Below the pieces are notes generated by a model. It was not told the DNA's origin and searched no databases. It saw nothing but the letters and a program-made list of their open reading frames with translations. From positions 1,178,001 to 1,242,000 of the forward strand of contig JAEILZ010000007.1 of assembly GCA_018873225.1 (NCBI GenBank): a DNA stretch of 64,000 nucleotides, read 5' to 3'. The stretch comes from [Phialemoniopsis] sp. UDSM-2020 (taxonomy: Eukaryota > Ascomycota > Sordariomycetes > Thyridiales > Thyridiaceae). The translations under genes and the position numbers were made by a program. Below, in pieces: positions 1 to 11,575 of this stretch. Position 1 is the first letter of the stretch. Every line of letters starts with the position of its first letter.

Positions 1-733
1 GTCAACGTCAACATTCACACCTCTGTCATCTGCCTACATCGCGGGGCACTAGCCATCTTCAACCGAGTCGATGCCTCAGAGCACTTGAAGCAGCAGAGCA
101 GGTCCCGGCTGCTGCCGGCCGCCGAGGAGATATTTCGCATTCTCAAGACAACGCCGCAGATATACACGACGCTGCAGAATCCCATGATAGCCTTCTCCGC
201 GTACATGGCAGCAGTGGTCTTTGTCGAAGACTATTTACGCGAGCGCACCGAGCAAAGTCGGGGCAATTTGGGATTTCTACTCGGCACTCTAGCCAAGGTC
301 GGGATCAAGAACGCCGTGGTGCGCTCGCTCGCGGTCCAGCTCGCTATGGACATGGAGCGCACCGGAGTGGATCCCGCTGCAATGGCAAAGGTTTGGATCA
401 CCAAAGGGAATCCGCGCTGCTCAAGCATTGTCTGCTGACTCTGATATGCAGGTCCGAGATCTGCCAGCTTCATCAATATCCCTGCCACTTCTCACACAAC
501 GAGACATCACCTCACCGCAAATTACATACTGCTTGACCAAGAAAGATACCAGTACAGGCCGGCAAGCCGAACTGCTCCTGACTGCGCTGACATCGGCGCC
601 GGCAGATGCATTCCAGCCAGCCGCCACCGCTGAACTGGGGGATTTTGGCCCAGCTCTTGACTTTCCCCTGCAGGCCTCCAATGCCGCCGGCATCACGGCC
701 TCGAATTCAGATGTAGGGAGCGTGACTTTTTGA
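1..733 (+). CDS. Zn2Cys6-type transcription factor, C-terminal part (5' truncated by window edge)
   Basis: The frame is open from base 1. It ends in a segment typical of the fungal-specific transcription factor (MHR) domain C-terminus: a helix with a Leu-His-Arg triad (residues 12-14 of the visible part), then a conserved 'NPMIAFSAYMAAVVF' helix and a 'VRSLAVQLAMDME' stretch. I infer one intron at 391-451 (donor GTTTGG, CTGAC branch, acceptor GCAG). It keeps phase 0 and replaces an early stop at 436-438 with a tail running to a TGA at 731-733. The DNA-binding domain lies outside the window, so target genes cannot be judged. It could regulate the neighbouring cluster, but it is 6 kb from the NRPS end and separated by unrelated genes. 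The family call is fairly sure; the last exon is less so. Confidence 0.65.
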
Positions 734-1738
734 AGCACCCAATGTGTTTTGGTAGGAAAAAAATTACTCGATACTCCACGGTCTATTCTACTGCATGACA
801 CGCCAGCAGCAGGCGTGACAGCAACTAGTCCAGATCCTGCCAATGTTTTGCGAAATTGCCGGAGAGAAAGGGCAAAGGTCGAAAATACCCAGGATTGCCG
901 TATCCACCAAGTCACCATCATTTATGGAGTTGGTGTACATAGCTTATCAATGCGGAGGGGATTCAAGAGCGAGGGGCGTGGGAACGCGCCCAAGCACCAA
1001 TGTAAGATTAGAGTCTGGTACACACTGAATTATCAGGTACCCTTGTATTTAAGTGGTCAAACCGCAGTATGTCGCCGAACCCTGAGGTGACATTGGCATT
1101 CAATCGAAACCAGGCAGACGAGCGAAAGATAACCCAGGAATAGGCATTACTCGCGTTGGTGGGCACGGGCGAGTCCCCCCCACGACGCGCTGGAGGGTGT
1201 GGATCCTCGCTCATCATGCTATGCCGCACATCCCTGCCTCGGTGTCCGGCAGAGTCCGCGCCAGATCAGACCTCACATGCAACTTGGCCATGACTAGTAC
1301 GGCGTGCAAGAATCTGAGTGTAGCTCTGGTTGACTTGCCCTGGTAACCCATGCCAAACATTCTTTCGAATTCACAGGAAGCCATCCTCCCTGTACTTTTG
1401 ATTCAGGGGTCTTAGTGGTCTCGGACATTGAAACACAGCTGACTCGTCGCCTGTGGCTACAGTCGCGCATCTTTCCACGTGGTGAACGAAAAGCACTGGC
1501 TAGGAAGTCATCACGATGAACAGATTTCGTGGGTCGGAATCTACCAAATCAAGAGCCAACTGTTCAGGACTCCAGCAAATCAAGATAATCTATCGTGCAC
1601 TAACTAGGTACTCAATCTTTCACGCTGTACATAGCACCACATCTAGTCCCCATCAGAGGAAACCCACAGTTCTTGCTACTGAACAATGACATGAAACAGC
1701 CACAAGGCAGCGGCCAAGCCAGCCCAGGTGATCAATGC
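734..1738. other. Intergenic, no gene seen
   Basis: About 1 kb between two gene 3' ends (the regulator on + and the NmrA-like gene on -). Short open frames exist but lack family signatures and plausible splice structure. I see nothing supportable in it. Confidence 0.6.
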
Positions 1739-2694
1739 TTACCCTCGACGTAGATAAGTCGTTTCGAGCCAGCGCGACAACGTCTGCAGGCCCGGGTGCA
1801 TTTGTCTCATCCTGGCCAAGTCGGCACCATAGCCCTCCCGTTCGAAGAAGGCAAACATGGTACCCATCTCCTTCGACATCCACAAGACACCTTTAGCCAC
1901 CAGAGCCATGGTAACAGGTGGTGGGGATCCAGTCTTCTCCTCGAATACTCTGGCCATCTCGTCGTACTTCAACTCATCCCCAGCAAGTGTAATGGCCTGC
2001 CCTTTATAGTCCTCCGGCTTCATAAAGGCTTCGGCGGCAAAGAAGCCAATATCGCTTGTCGCGATGAGTTGAAGCGGCCGCTTGACATCAAGCTTCCAAG
2101 CCGTGGCGAAGACCTTGCCGACGAAGCCGCCATCAAAGTTCTCCATAAAGGCAACCGGACGCAGGATCGTCCAGTCCATCTTGGCTTGAGATTGCGAGAT
2201 CAAGTACTGCTCAATGCGGTGCTTGCTGGCGAAGTGCGGGATGTTTGTCGGGTTGTCGATGGATCGCGGGCCACCACGGTCAACTGAGGAGTAGACAAAA
2301 TGTCGAACGTCATTCTTGATGGCTGCGTCGACCAGTGCTTTGCCTTGTTTCTCTTCGATGGCCGGTCCTTTACTATTGAAGGCAGGGCTCTTCCCACCGG
2401 GTTAGCACGCCGGGAGGATGTCGAACCCAGAATCTTTCTTACCTGCACGCTGTAAACGCCCCAGATCGGGGCACTGCTCGTAGCCTTGGCGGCCTTGAAG
2501 ATCGCATCGCAGTCGTCAAGATTACCCTGTACCAACTTGATGTTGGGGAACTTGGTGAGGCGCTGTGCCGATGGAGAAGAAGTGTCTCGAGTGACGGCGA
2601 GTATTTCGAATTGGGCTTTGCCAGCAAGGAGGGCCTTGACCAGCGCGCCTCCCTGCTTTCCAGTGGCACCTGTGACAAGAAGTGCTCGAGACAT
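1739..2694 (-). CDS. NmrA-like family NAD(P)-binding protein (HSCARG/NmrA type)
   Basis: Two exons (2694-2443 and 2389-1739) join in phase 0 across a 53-nt intron (GTAAGA...AAG) to give 300 aa. The N-terminus has a Rossmann motif TGATGKQG (residues 8-15). Further on come 'GNLDD' and, after the splice, 'QGKALVDAAIKNDVRHFVYSS', the standard NmrA/HSCARG core. These proteins are atypical short-chain dehydrogenase relatives that bind NAD(P)(H). Many are redox sensors acting on GATA regulators, others are reductases, and the sequence does not say which. The ATG at 2694 is the first one compatible with the Rossmann start. The gene is divergent from another NmrA-superfamily gene at 3501. Its place in the NRPS cluster is doubtful. 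Confidence 0.8.
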
Positions 2695-3500
2695 GGTGGA
2701 ATAGTGGTTCGATGAAGGGGATGGATAAGGATCGCAGTCAGTCTGCTGCTGCTGCCTTCTTCATATGTTGGGGGTGAGTTGTCCTTGCATGATTCGAGCA
2801 CCAAGAAGATGCTCTCAAAAGATGGTCTCAATGTGTTTATTCGAGGACAAATGTTGTGTAACTGCTTGACTCAGCAGGGCGGTAGGGCGGATCAGAGATG
2901 TGGCCGGCTTGGCTAATAAGGGCCCCGTTCTCGGTAGGCAGCGGGCACCGAGCCACATGTCATTGATCTGGATCATTGTTGATCGTGCTCGATGACCCGC
3001 GACACGGGTGACTTGGGCTGGCATCTACGCTGACTCGCGGTCCTGGTTCATCTTTCCCACGCCCCGATGTTTTAAATCTTGCTTGGAACCCCGATGAGCC
3101 AATTGCGAAGGCGAGAACAGGGCCAGGGCGAAGGAGCTGGGAGGAGGCACTACCGAACAACACGGGCAACCCAACCATTAGTCAGCCTGGGAACAAGCTT
3201 CTCCTGGGTAAGACCCATCGTCGAGGGGATTGCTGGTCCGGCTAGGCGTCCCACCTAGTGGCCCCTGAGATGTAGCGAGCCCACCGGACTACTTCGGACC
3301 CCGCGTGGCGATACGGGAGGCGGCATGGCAACGCAACGGCATCGGTTCAGTCGAGGTGCCACGGGGCAGTCGGGCGCTGATTGCTAAGAGACGGCCGGAT
3401 TTTGTTCCGTGTGTGCACTTGGATTCAGATTATATTCTCTGCGTGAGAACGCAGGATATTCGCAATTGACTCGACGTGTGGAATATCCTTCACCAACAAC
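2695..3500. promoter_or_regulatory. Divergent promoter region of the two NmrA-like genes
   Basis: About 800 bp between the two start codons. It holds no coding sequence I can support, and I could not pick out a convincing TATA box or operator. Confidence 0.5.
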
Positions 3501-4577
3501 ATGATCACCACAGTAGGACTGGCCGGTATCACCGGGAAGTTTGGCCGATTGCTCGCGTCTCATCTCCTCAAGAACCCAAACGTAAACCTTCGCGGATATG
3601 CTCGGGATCCTAAGAAAGTCAACCCTTCCATCGCCTCGTCGTCCCAGGTCGAGATCTTCCAGGGTGGCCCTTTCGAGGAGGACAAGACCCGCGCCTTCGT
3701 CAAGGGCTGCGATGTTGTCATCTGCTCATATCTAGGCGACGACAAGCTCATGATCGATGGACAAAAGGCGCTCATCGATGCGTGTGAAGCTGGAGGGGTG
3801 GCGAGATACATCGCAAGCGATTGGTGTCTGGACTATACTAAGCTTCAACTCGGAGAGCTTTTCCCCAAGGACCCAATGATTCGCGTCAAGGCTTATCTCG
3901 AAACCAAGAAGACTGTGAAAGGCGTCCACATTCTCGTCGGTGGCTTCATGGACCCCGTTTTCAGCCCCATGTTCCAGACGTTCGACCCTACCACCATCAC
4001 CTTCAAGTACTGGGGCGACGGAACGGAGCCTTGGGAAGGCACGTCTTATGACAATGCCGCCGCCTTCACCGCTGCTGTGGCCGTCGACCCTAGCGCCACT
4101 GGTGTCCAAAAGTGTACGTCTTGACTGTGGCCGCAGTGATCTGATTATGTAGACGGAAGCTGACAGCTGACATTCTCCGCTAGTTCTTGGTGATCGAAAG
4201 ACTATCAAGGAGATCGCAGAGGTCTTTGAGCGCGTGTACGGTCGCAAGCCCAATCTTGAGTGCCAGGGCTCCCTTGACGATATGAAGGCGCGCATGGAAC
4301 AAGTGCGAGCTGAAAGCCCGAACGAGGTTTTCAATTACATGTTCTTGTACATACTCTCCATTATCTTCTCATTGGCATGTCAGAGCCGCCCAAAAGATAC
4401 TGACAACGCGCCAGGTATTTCATGTACTTCTGGCTTAATGGCCGCACATTCGTCGGCCCGGACGTCGACAGTGCCAAGTATCCTGATATCAAGCCAGAAA
4501 CTTGGGAGGATTTCATGAAGAAGCGCAAGATGGAAGAGCTTGCAGGAACGTTCTTCAGCCTCGCTTCGACCAATTGA
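3501..4577 (+). CDS. NmrA-like / isoflavone-reductase-like NAD(P)-binding oxidoreductase
   Basis: Three exons (3501-4113, 4184-4346, 4415-4577) give 312 aa. Introns are 70 and 68 nt with good donors (GTACGT, GTACAT) and AG acceptors. The glycine-rich dinucleotide motif AGITGKFG lies at residues 8-15. It is followed by 'LRGYARDPKK' (NADP-phosphate contact region) and 'IASDWCLDY', as in fungal isoflavone-reductase/CipA-like proteins. Downstream 'YWGDGTEPWEGTSYDNAA' is also typical of that group. A reductase on an aromatic or lactone substrate is the usual guess for this family, but the substrate is unknown. It converges on the hydrolase gene at 4843, and an 18-bp palindrome lies between their ends. 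The family call is firm; the function is not. Confidence 0.8.
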
Positions 4578-4795
4578 TATGGCTAGGGCATAGCTTCGAT
4601 AGCTCATTCTAACGAAAAGGCTCAGTAGATCAGAAGGGTTTCCGACTCGGACGCGGGTTCAGCTCAGGCGGCCAAGTAGCTCACCCTTAAGGTAGTGGTT
4701 ATCCAAAATAAGCCGTCTCTCTCACATCAGCTCAGCTGCTGGGTTCAATGCGCCGGGGGACTGGGAACGTACTGGGCGTGAAGATACGTCTCATT

Positions 4796-4813
4796 TGGGA
4801 ATATATATTCCCA
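4796..4813. repeat. 18-bp perfect palindrome between convergent gene ends
   Basis: TGGGAATATATATTCCCA is a perfect inverted repeat with no loop. It lies 218 bp after the + strand stop at 4577 and 30 bp past the - strand stop at 4843. It could be a bidirectional 3'-end element or a protein site; only the symmetry is certain. Confidence 0.6.
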
Positions 4814-4842
4814 CGACTGCTTCGCATATCGCATCTACTCAT

Positions 4843-6225
4843 CTACGTCATCTTCTCAGGGTTGATCATTCTGTAGAGAGCCTTCTCAAGGTCCACTAGA
4901 ACCTGCCTGATAGCCAGGTCGTCCGAGGGCATCACTTGCGTGAAGAAGGTCGCCGCCACGCCACTTTCGCGATCTACGAACCAGAACAAGTTCGGTAGTC
5001 CGTCCCAACTAGCCGTGTTCTTCCTCCTCCGTCCGACGACATCCTGGCTGTTCACGACGCCGGCCAGGCAATGGCCCACCTCCATGACGTTTTCCCACTG
5101 TTCGGGTGACTGTGTCCACAGAAACGACTGAGATGCGTCATAGCTTGTGCTAACAATGAGTGTATCCCGCAAGGATGCCATTGACGAGGCGCCGATCTGG
5201 GGACGGAATAGCTCATCTACAGAGCTCTTCTTTAGCAACGGCCCGCCCCCCGAGACCAGCGCCGCCAAGAGCTTGCTGTAATCATTCGCGGTGGAGAATA
5301 GGCCGGCACCGCCGAGCGCATCTCGGCAGTCAAACTTCCACGGCGTGCTGCCGGGCTTTAGACCTTGTGCTTCACCCGTGACCCGCTGCGCAGGCTCATG
5401 GATGTCGTCCGGCGTGAGACCTCGCTTGGCAGGAAAGAATGTCGTGTTCTTGGCTCCCAATGGCCCCCAGATGTGCTTTTGCTCGTACTCATCAAGTGCC
5501 ATACCCGTGAGCTTCTCCACGACCTGACCGGCCCAGTCGAGCCCCGGTCCGTACCGCCAAGCTGTCCCGGGCTGGAACACCAGGGGGTGGAACGACCCGT
5601 CGATGGTGCCGGAGAACATGTGGTCCTTGCGGCTGGCCCAGGTGGAGTATTTTACCAGCAGGGGGTGGCGGGAGTCGTATGCAAATCCCGAGGTGTGCGT
5701 CATGAGATGTCTGCAAAAGTTGAGAAGATCAGTCTCGGGCTTCAAATCACGCATCGGGAGTAGACCCACCGCAGGGTCAACGGGCCTTTGATATCCTCCA
5801 GGATGGGTCGGCCAGATGGATTCTCGGTTGATGGGTCTTCGAACCCTGTGATGACCTGCAGTTCTTTAAGCCGGGGAATCACTTCACGGGCATCATCATC
5901 CAGCCCAATCAAGCCCCGTTCGACGACCTGCATTGCTGCGACGGAGGTGGTCAGCTTTGTCTGGCTGGCAATCCACGTTACAGTATCAGGTGTCAGGGGC
6001 GACGCGTCGCTTGAACCAGCCTTACGGCGGCCAAACGACTTTCGATAGGCATCATTGCCTTTTGTGTACTTCGTTAGTGTGAGGGCTTCACTTTGGATGT
6101 CTGTGATGTGCGGCAAGGCACGTTGAGCAAGTACCTTGACTATCGACAGCTACAAATGTAGCGCCGTGAATGAACCCAGTCTCGGGATTTGTGCAGGCTT
6201 CCAGGATGGCGTCAAGTTCAGACAT
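4843..6225 (-). CDS. Serine beta-lactamase-fold hydrolase/transesterase (LovD/EstB-like)
   Basis: Three exons (6225-6135, 6058-5770, 5710-4843) give 415 aa. The first intron (76 nt) ends after a CACTAAC branch and restores 'VDSQGNDAYRKSFGRR'. The second (59 nt) joins 'GPLTLR' to 'HLMTHTSGF'. The class C beta-lactamase/PBP nucleophile motif S-x-x-K is visible as SQTK in 'WIASQTKLTTSVAAMQ'. The usual Y-x-N is a Tyr in 'WRYGPGLDWAG', the form seen in LovD-like acyltransferases and fungal esterases. Fungal members hydrolyse esters or move acyl groups in secondary metabolism. It lies tail to tail with the oxidoreductase and its 5' end faces the 3' end of the NRPS. A tailoring acyltransferase or esterase role is possible but not shown. 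Confidence 0.8.
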
Positions 6226-6688
6226 GGTTGGTGTGTTCGTCAACAGATCCCGAGAGTAACTACCATGGGGTCTGTCGCGGGGATGCGGAGACACAGGAAA
6301 TGGGGGCTATTTATTTATTACCAAGCATTTCCGTCTTCGGCGCCGATAAAGTCCAGATCATCCCCGCACTTCATGTTAGATTTAGATCTCAATTTTGGAG
6401 AGTAGCTTCCCACCGGTTCAGATCACTTACGGGGTCGATAAGCGCTTGTTCATCTTTGTCGCCCTTTGTTTTCTTCGCTTTTCAAGGCACGCAGGAGAAA
6501 TGGGCAAAACTTGTATCTGTTCACCCTCTCCGTTCTATGTCCCGATCGCAGAAACCTTCCCAATTAGACAAGTCTAGCCGAAAAGCCAGCAGTGCAACGC
6601 GCTAGATCCGCCATTACAGTGGAGTAAAATAAAAAAAGACAACAACAAAGCCAGGGTTAGATAAGGAAGAGCCCGCCCCCCTCCGACC
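6226..6688. other. Spacer between hydrolase start and NRPS end
   Basis: 463 bp holding the hydrolase promoter and the 3' untranslated region of the NRPS. An A-rich stretch (AAAATAAAAAAAG on the + strand near 6626) is present. No gene seen. Confidence 0.5.
6307..6320 (-). promoter_or_regulatory. TATA-like element of the beta-lactamase-fold gene
   Basis: On the minus strand this reads TAATAAATAAATAG, about 85 nt upstream of the ATG at 6225, a reasonable distance for a fungal core promoter. Confidence 0.4.
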
Positions 6689-9600
6689 TCATCGCTTACC
6701 CGAAAGTACTCCTCGAAGCGTGCCTAGAAATCCTGCAACCACCTCTTTGGATACGAGACAGGCATTAGCCTCAACCTCCAAGCGCAGCATGCCGTCCGCC
6801 GTTGGCGTGGCGTAGACTTCGGGCCGCGAACGCGGCGGCATGTCCCGCTGGTAGACGGCCAAGCGGCTCGGTGCGCCGAGGAACGTAAACACAGCTCCCT
6901 CATCCTCGTCGCTCTGCTGCTGATACGAAGTCCTCCATCCGAAATCTGCGGCGTCGTCTTCCCAGTCGGTGCAGTGTCTCGCGATCTCAACCATCCCGAC
7001 CGTCTCGTGCCGTGAGTCTTCCAACAGTTGGTCTTGCATCTCGGCAGCCAAGTCCGCCAAGCAGCGACTCCCATGGTGGTCGTCGACAATGACCCTGAGG
7101 GGAACCTCGGTCATGGTGGGCCCTACAACACGTTGCAAGTAGTCTGGCAACGCGGTGCGGCCAGTGACTAGGCGCCCAAAGACAATATCTCGCTGCTTGA
7201 AAGTGCGGGACAGCGCAACCGCGCAGGCGGCGTGGAACAGCGTGGCTGTCGAGACACCATCATTGTACGAGCTCATGTCAGGCATAGGCACGATTTCCTC
7301 AACCGTCAGTCTATGCTCCGCGCCGTACATCCTGTTTGTCGGGTCGGTCCTGCTCCACCTTGGGTAAGACGATCCCTGAAGTCTAGATGTCCAGTACTGG
7401 ATACTTTGATCTCTTTGGGAGGCAGTGAAAGCCATGTACTGGCTGAACATGGGTATTGTCCCGATTTCTTGTACCTCACTGCTGCAGTAAATGTCAGAAA
7501 GGGTCCGAAGCACACCAGACCAGCCGAAGCCGTCAAATTGGGCATGTGAGATCCTAATGACAAGTCTGTGCGACCCCGATTGAGTGTCGTGAATGGCGAT
7601 GAAGCGAAGAAAAGAGAGACCCAAACGCCGGGGCTGAGAGAATAGGTCCTGTTCACAAATCTGATCTGTAAAGGCCGCGACGTTGTCATCGTCTTGCTCT
7701 TTAGAGAAGTCAAGCTTCGTATATGCTGGCTTGAAATTGCTGTTCAGGATGACCTGCCAATACTCGTGATCTGGTCCTTCGACAAAGACTGTGCGTAGTA
7801 TGTCAAGGCGGTTGACAAGCTCGACGCAGGCTCGCTCGAGTCTTGCAAAGTCGGTGTTCGCTGGTAGGTCTATGATGAAGTGAGGATACCGGCTAGGCGG
7901 GTCCTGGAGTGCCTGCATGACCGCGAGGCTCTGGAAGTCGGTTGCAGGGACCACATCGGCGACCGTGGCGTTGTTACTGTCGATAACAGGCGCCACGAAT
8001 TGTTTTAAGAATGCCTCGGGGTCGCGACCGGATGATTCTAACAGAGCAAAGGGTGGCGGCGGCGAATGTTGTGTGTCCGGAATGTCTGTTTCATCGGCCG
8101 TCCCCAACATTTCACTGACCAGTACGGCCTGCTCGGAAAGTCGAGGTGTTTTGAAGATGTCTCTGACCGATAGGGACATCTTTTGCGCTCTCGCCTTTGC
8201 GACCAGTCGCATTGCGGCGATTGACTCGCCTCCTATGCGCAGGAAGCTGCTGTCAGCACTGATGCTATCGGGATTTATTTCGAGGGCAGCGGCCCACAAG
8301 GCCTGCAACCGCAACTCCATGGGCGTTGATGGGGCACGGCGTTTGTGATTGTTGCCTGCTGTCGACTGCTGTATTCGTGCAAGGTCTTCCAATGCTAGGG
8401 AACCGCCGTAGTTGCGCAGTGCACGACGGTCAGTCTTGTTAGTTGCCGTCATTGGGATGTTGGCCATCGGGATGTAAGCACCGGGTATCATGCTGCAGGT
8501 GAAGAATGTCAGATTCCGGTAGATCCATCTGAAAGGATTTCGTGGGGACTTACTACTGTGGCAAGACGTTCCACAACTTATCCTCCAAGCCGTGCACAAT
8601 TTGAGAGAGCCTGTTCTCGCACTCTTCTGCCGACAGTTCATCCTCTCCCTTCCGAGCGACGCCAAAGAAGACGACGAGCAGCGGGCTACTGCTCTTCTGT
8701 GGCGTTACAATCTCGGCGGCTATACCTCCAGCACACAGACGCACATCGCGCAGGCTAGATCGGACGTGATGTTCCACTTCGGCCAACTCGATTCGCTGAC
8801 CTCGGAGTTTAACGAGGTCATCCTTGCGTCCCATGAAGGTCAAGGACCCGTCAGTGTTGTAGCGTAACAGGTCGCCCGACAAGAACAGGGTGCCTCTGCG
8901 CCCAGGTTGTCCCGATGGAGAGCCATGCAGGAGCCAGACAGGGTCTTGAATGTAGCTCGCTGTGGTTCTGGCGGGGTCTGCAAAGTACCCGCTGCTCACA
9001 ATCGGGCCCTCGACCATGAGCTCGCCAATGGTCCCTATGGCGGCGAGCCGATCCGGGCGACCAGGCTCTACGAGCCACGTGTTTGCGCCATAACCGTAGC
9101 CCACATGATTGTGGGTGGTATTGGTCTGCAGCGTCGTAAAGGATGTGGCCTGAGCACATTCTGCAGGGCCATATATACCGATAACGCCACCTCGATCCTC
9201 GGCCAGCTGAGGCCACCGTGCCACCTCCCGACTCTGTAGTGGCTCGCCTCCCATTGCTAAGACGCGGAGGTCTGGGAACGCAGACGGGTCTAGAGCTTGG
9301 ACGACCGAGGGCGTGAAGTAGGCGTAGTCACAACCCATGTGGTTGAACGCGCTGGCAATGTCGTTCCTGCGTTCTTGCTCTGAGGGCACGCAGAGACACC
9401 CTCCCCATATGAGTGTCTGCAAGTGATTCGACCAGGAGACATCAAAGTTATACGACACAAAGTCGAAGACGCGGGTGCCTGGTCGGATTCTCAAGAACTC
9501 CTTTTGGTGGGTTGCAGCTGATGCGAAGTTCTGATGTGTCGTGACGATACCCTTTGGCACGCCTGTTGATCCACTTGTGAACACGACTACCGTAAAGAAG

Positions 9601-11575
9601 ACGCTGTGTTAGTTTGACTCATTTATACGAAAAAAACAGGGGCTTTCAATACGAACCATATAGCATATCAGAAGGAGAGACAGCAGGAAGGCTGCTTGTT
9701 ACTGAAGTGTCCTGCTGCCCATTGGCTGTGAGATCTTGGCAGACAACGTAGACCCTTACATTGGGAGAAAGCCGAGACGCTAATTCCTGGTTGGCAGAGG
9801 AAGCCAGAATGAACTTGGGAGCGACCTGCTGGACGATAGATCGAAGCCGTGACTCTGGCTGCGAGGAGTCCATAGCAACACAGGCCGCACCGGCGCGCAT
9901 GACTCCAAGTGCCGCCACCGTGTGCCACATCGACTTCTCGAAACATAGGGGTACAATACTTCCTGGCCCCACCCCGAGAGACTGTAGATGGAGTGCCAGA
10001 CGGGTAGTGAGTATATCCAGATCAGCATATGACAGGTTGCCGTCCCACGAGCATATGGCTGGGGCTTGAGGCTGCCGCTGCATGGTGTCACTAATGAGAT
10101 CATGGACGCATCTCTCTGTAGCCTCGGGGAGCGGTGAGTTCCACTCCCAAACCTGGGCAACGTCTTGCTTGCTGATGGCGCTGATAGCCTCAACTGACCG
10201 CTGGAGGATATCTATGTCGTTGAGCTGGCGCAACACGTGTTCGAACTGGGCGACCATGCGCTCCATCTGCTTGGTCGGCACAACATTAGAGTCGAAGCTA
10301 ATGTCAAGTTTGAGACCCAGATTAGCCTCGCCTAGGTGGCACATAATCATGACGGCGTTTGGGTTGAAGTCGTCCAGGTCGCCGTCGCGGTTGGACACGT
10401 CTCCCATCGGCTCGTACTGAAGAAACGGCCCTTGTTCCATGACATCGCCATTGCGCTCCTCAGGAGGGTTGACCACCAACAACATGTTGAAGCGGGTGCC
10501 GACGTCGGCCTCTGGACTGAGACGGCGAATGCCGAGTAGCTCTGTTTGCTCGTAGGGTGTCATGGCAATCAATTGCGCTTGGATGTCCTGCAGGAGCTTC
10601 TCCACGCTTTCCTTGGGGTCAATTCGAAAACGCAAAGGGACGGCACTGATGAGAGGTGCAATTGTGCGGTCGATGCCAGGCAAGGGAACCTGTCGGCCAG
10701 AGACCATAGCTCCCAAGATTACGTCGTCGCTTCTCGTGTAGTGTGCCACTAGAATTGCCCATGCCGCCCTGAGAACTGCCGACTTGGACCCGTGTCCCTG
10801 CCACGCGAGGTCGTCCAAGCTGCGATGGATGGTGCTGTCGGCTTTGGGACGATAGTCCTGATCGGGCAGTGCGGGGAAAGGTGCTGCCTCACAACCTTCA
10901 AACTGCTGTTTCCAGAACTCTGATGCGTCTTCTTTCTTGAGTTTCTGGTTGTGCTGAATGAAGGCCTGGAATGTGGCTACTGGCGCCACATCTTTGTCGA
11001 CGACACCGGCATACGCTTTCGAGACTTCCTCAAGCAATAGGCCGACCGAATATCCGTCGTAAATAGCGTGATGTTGTGTGATGTAGAGCAAGGACCGAGG
11101 GTCGGAAGCATCGTCTTGGTGAACGATGGCCAGTCGCGTCAGAGGCGTGTCAAGACCTATGGGTCGTTCTGCCTCTTGGCTTCGGTAGGCGTCCACATCA
11201 TTGTACTCATCCCAGTCGAGGGGCTCGTTGATTTGCACCTGCACAAGCCCTTCGTCGGGTACGTCAACAATACGGTATCGGAGTATGGGCGCAGCCAACC
11301 GGCTTGCGTCTGTCCAGGCCTTCTTGAGTCGGGTGGCATCAATATCTGGCCGCAATCGCAGCGCATATCTGGCTACATAAGAGCCAGATGACTTCGCAGT
11401 CATAGAGAGAAGTGACTTCTGCACGCTTGTGCTAGGGAAAATGTCTTCAATCTGTGAGGGGTCGACACCGCATTGTCTTACGACATGGTCGATCGCAGAG
11501 GCTTTCTTGGTGGGGTTTCTCAAAAGCAAAAACGGTTTGACTGTCAGGTCCGAGCTGCCGTTGGTGCTAGAAGAG
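6689..11575 (-). other. NRPS module 5: C4-A5-T5 and terminal CT domain
   Basis: C4 keeps QHHAIYDG near 11060, but its first core motif is STSVQKSLL rather than CTPLQEGLL. A5 is canonical in A3 (FTSGSTGVPKG), A4 (FDVSWS), A5 (GIYGPAE), A7 (LSGD) and A8 (LRGQRIELAEV). Pocket by eye: D-V-S-Y-A-G-I-Q-A-K. T5 reads IGGES near 8235 with Ser present. The closing domain (about 8060-6692) has SHAQFDGFGW at 7523-7554, the Ser-His variant found in fungal cyclisation domains. Confidence 0.8.

Noticed and set aside
6083..6134. Shorter alternative first intron (34 nt) in the beta-lactamase-fold gene
   Set aside because: It is below the usual fungal minimum. The 76-nt choice has a CTAAC branch and restores the conserved GNDAYRKSFGRR segment.
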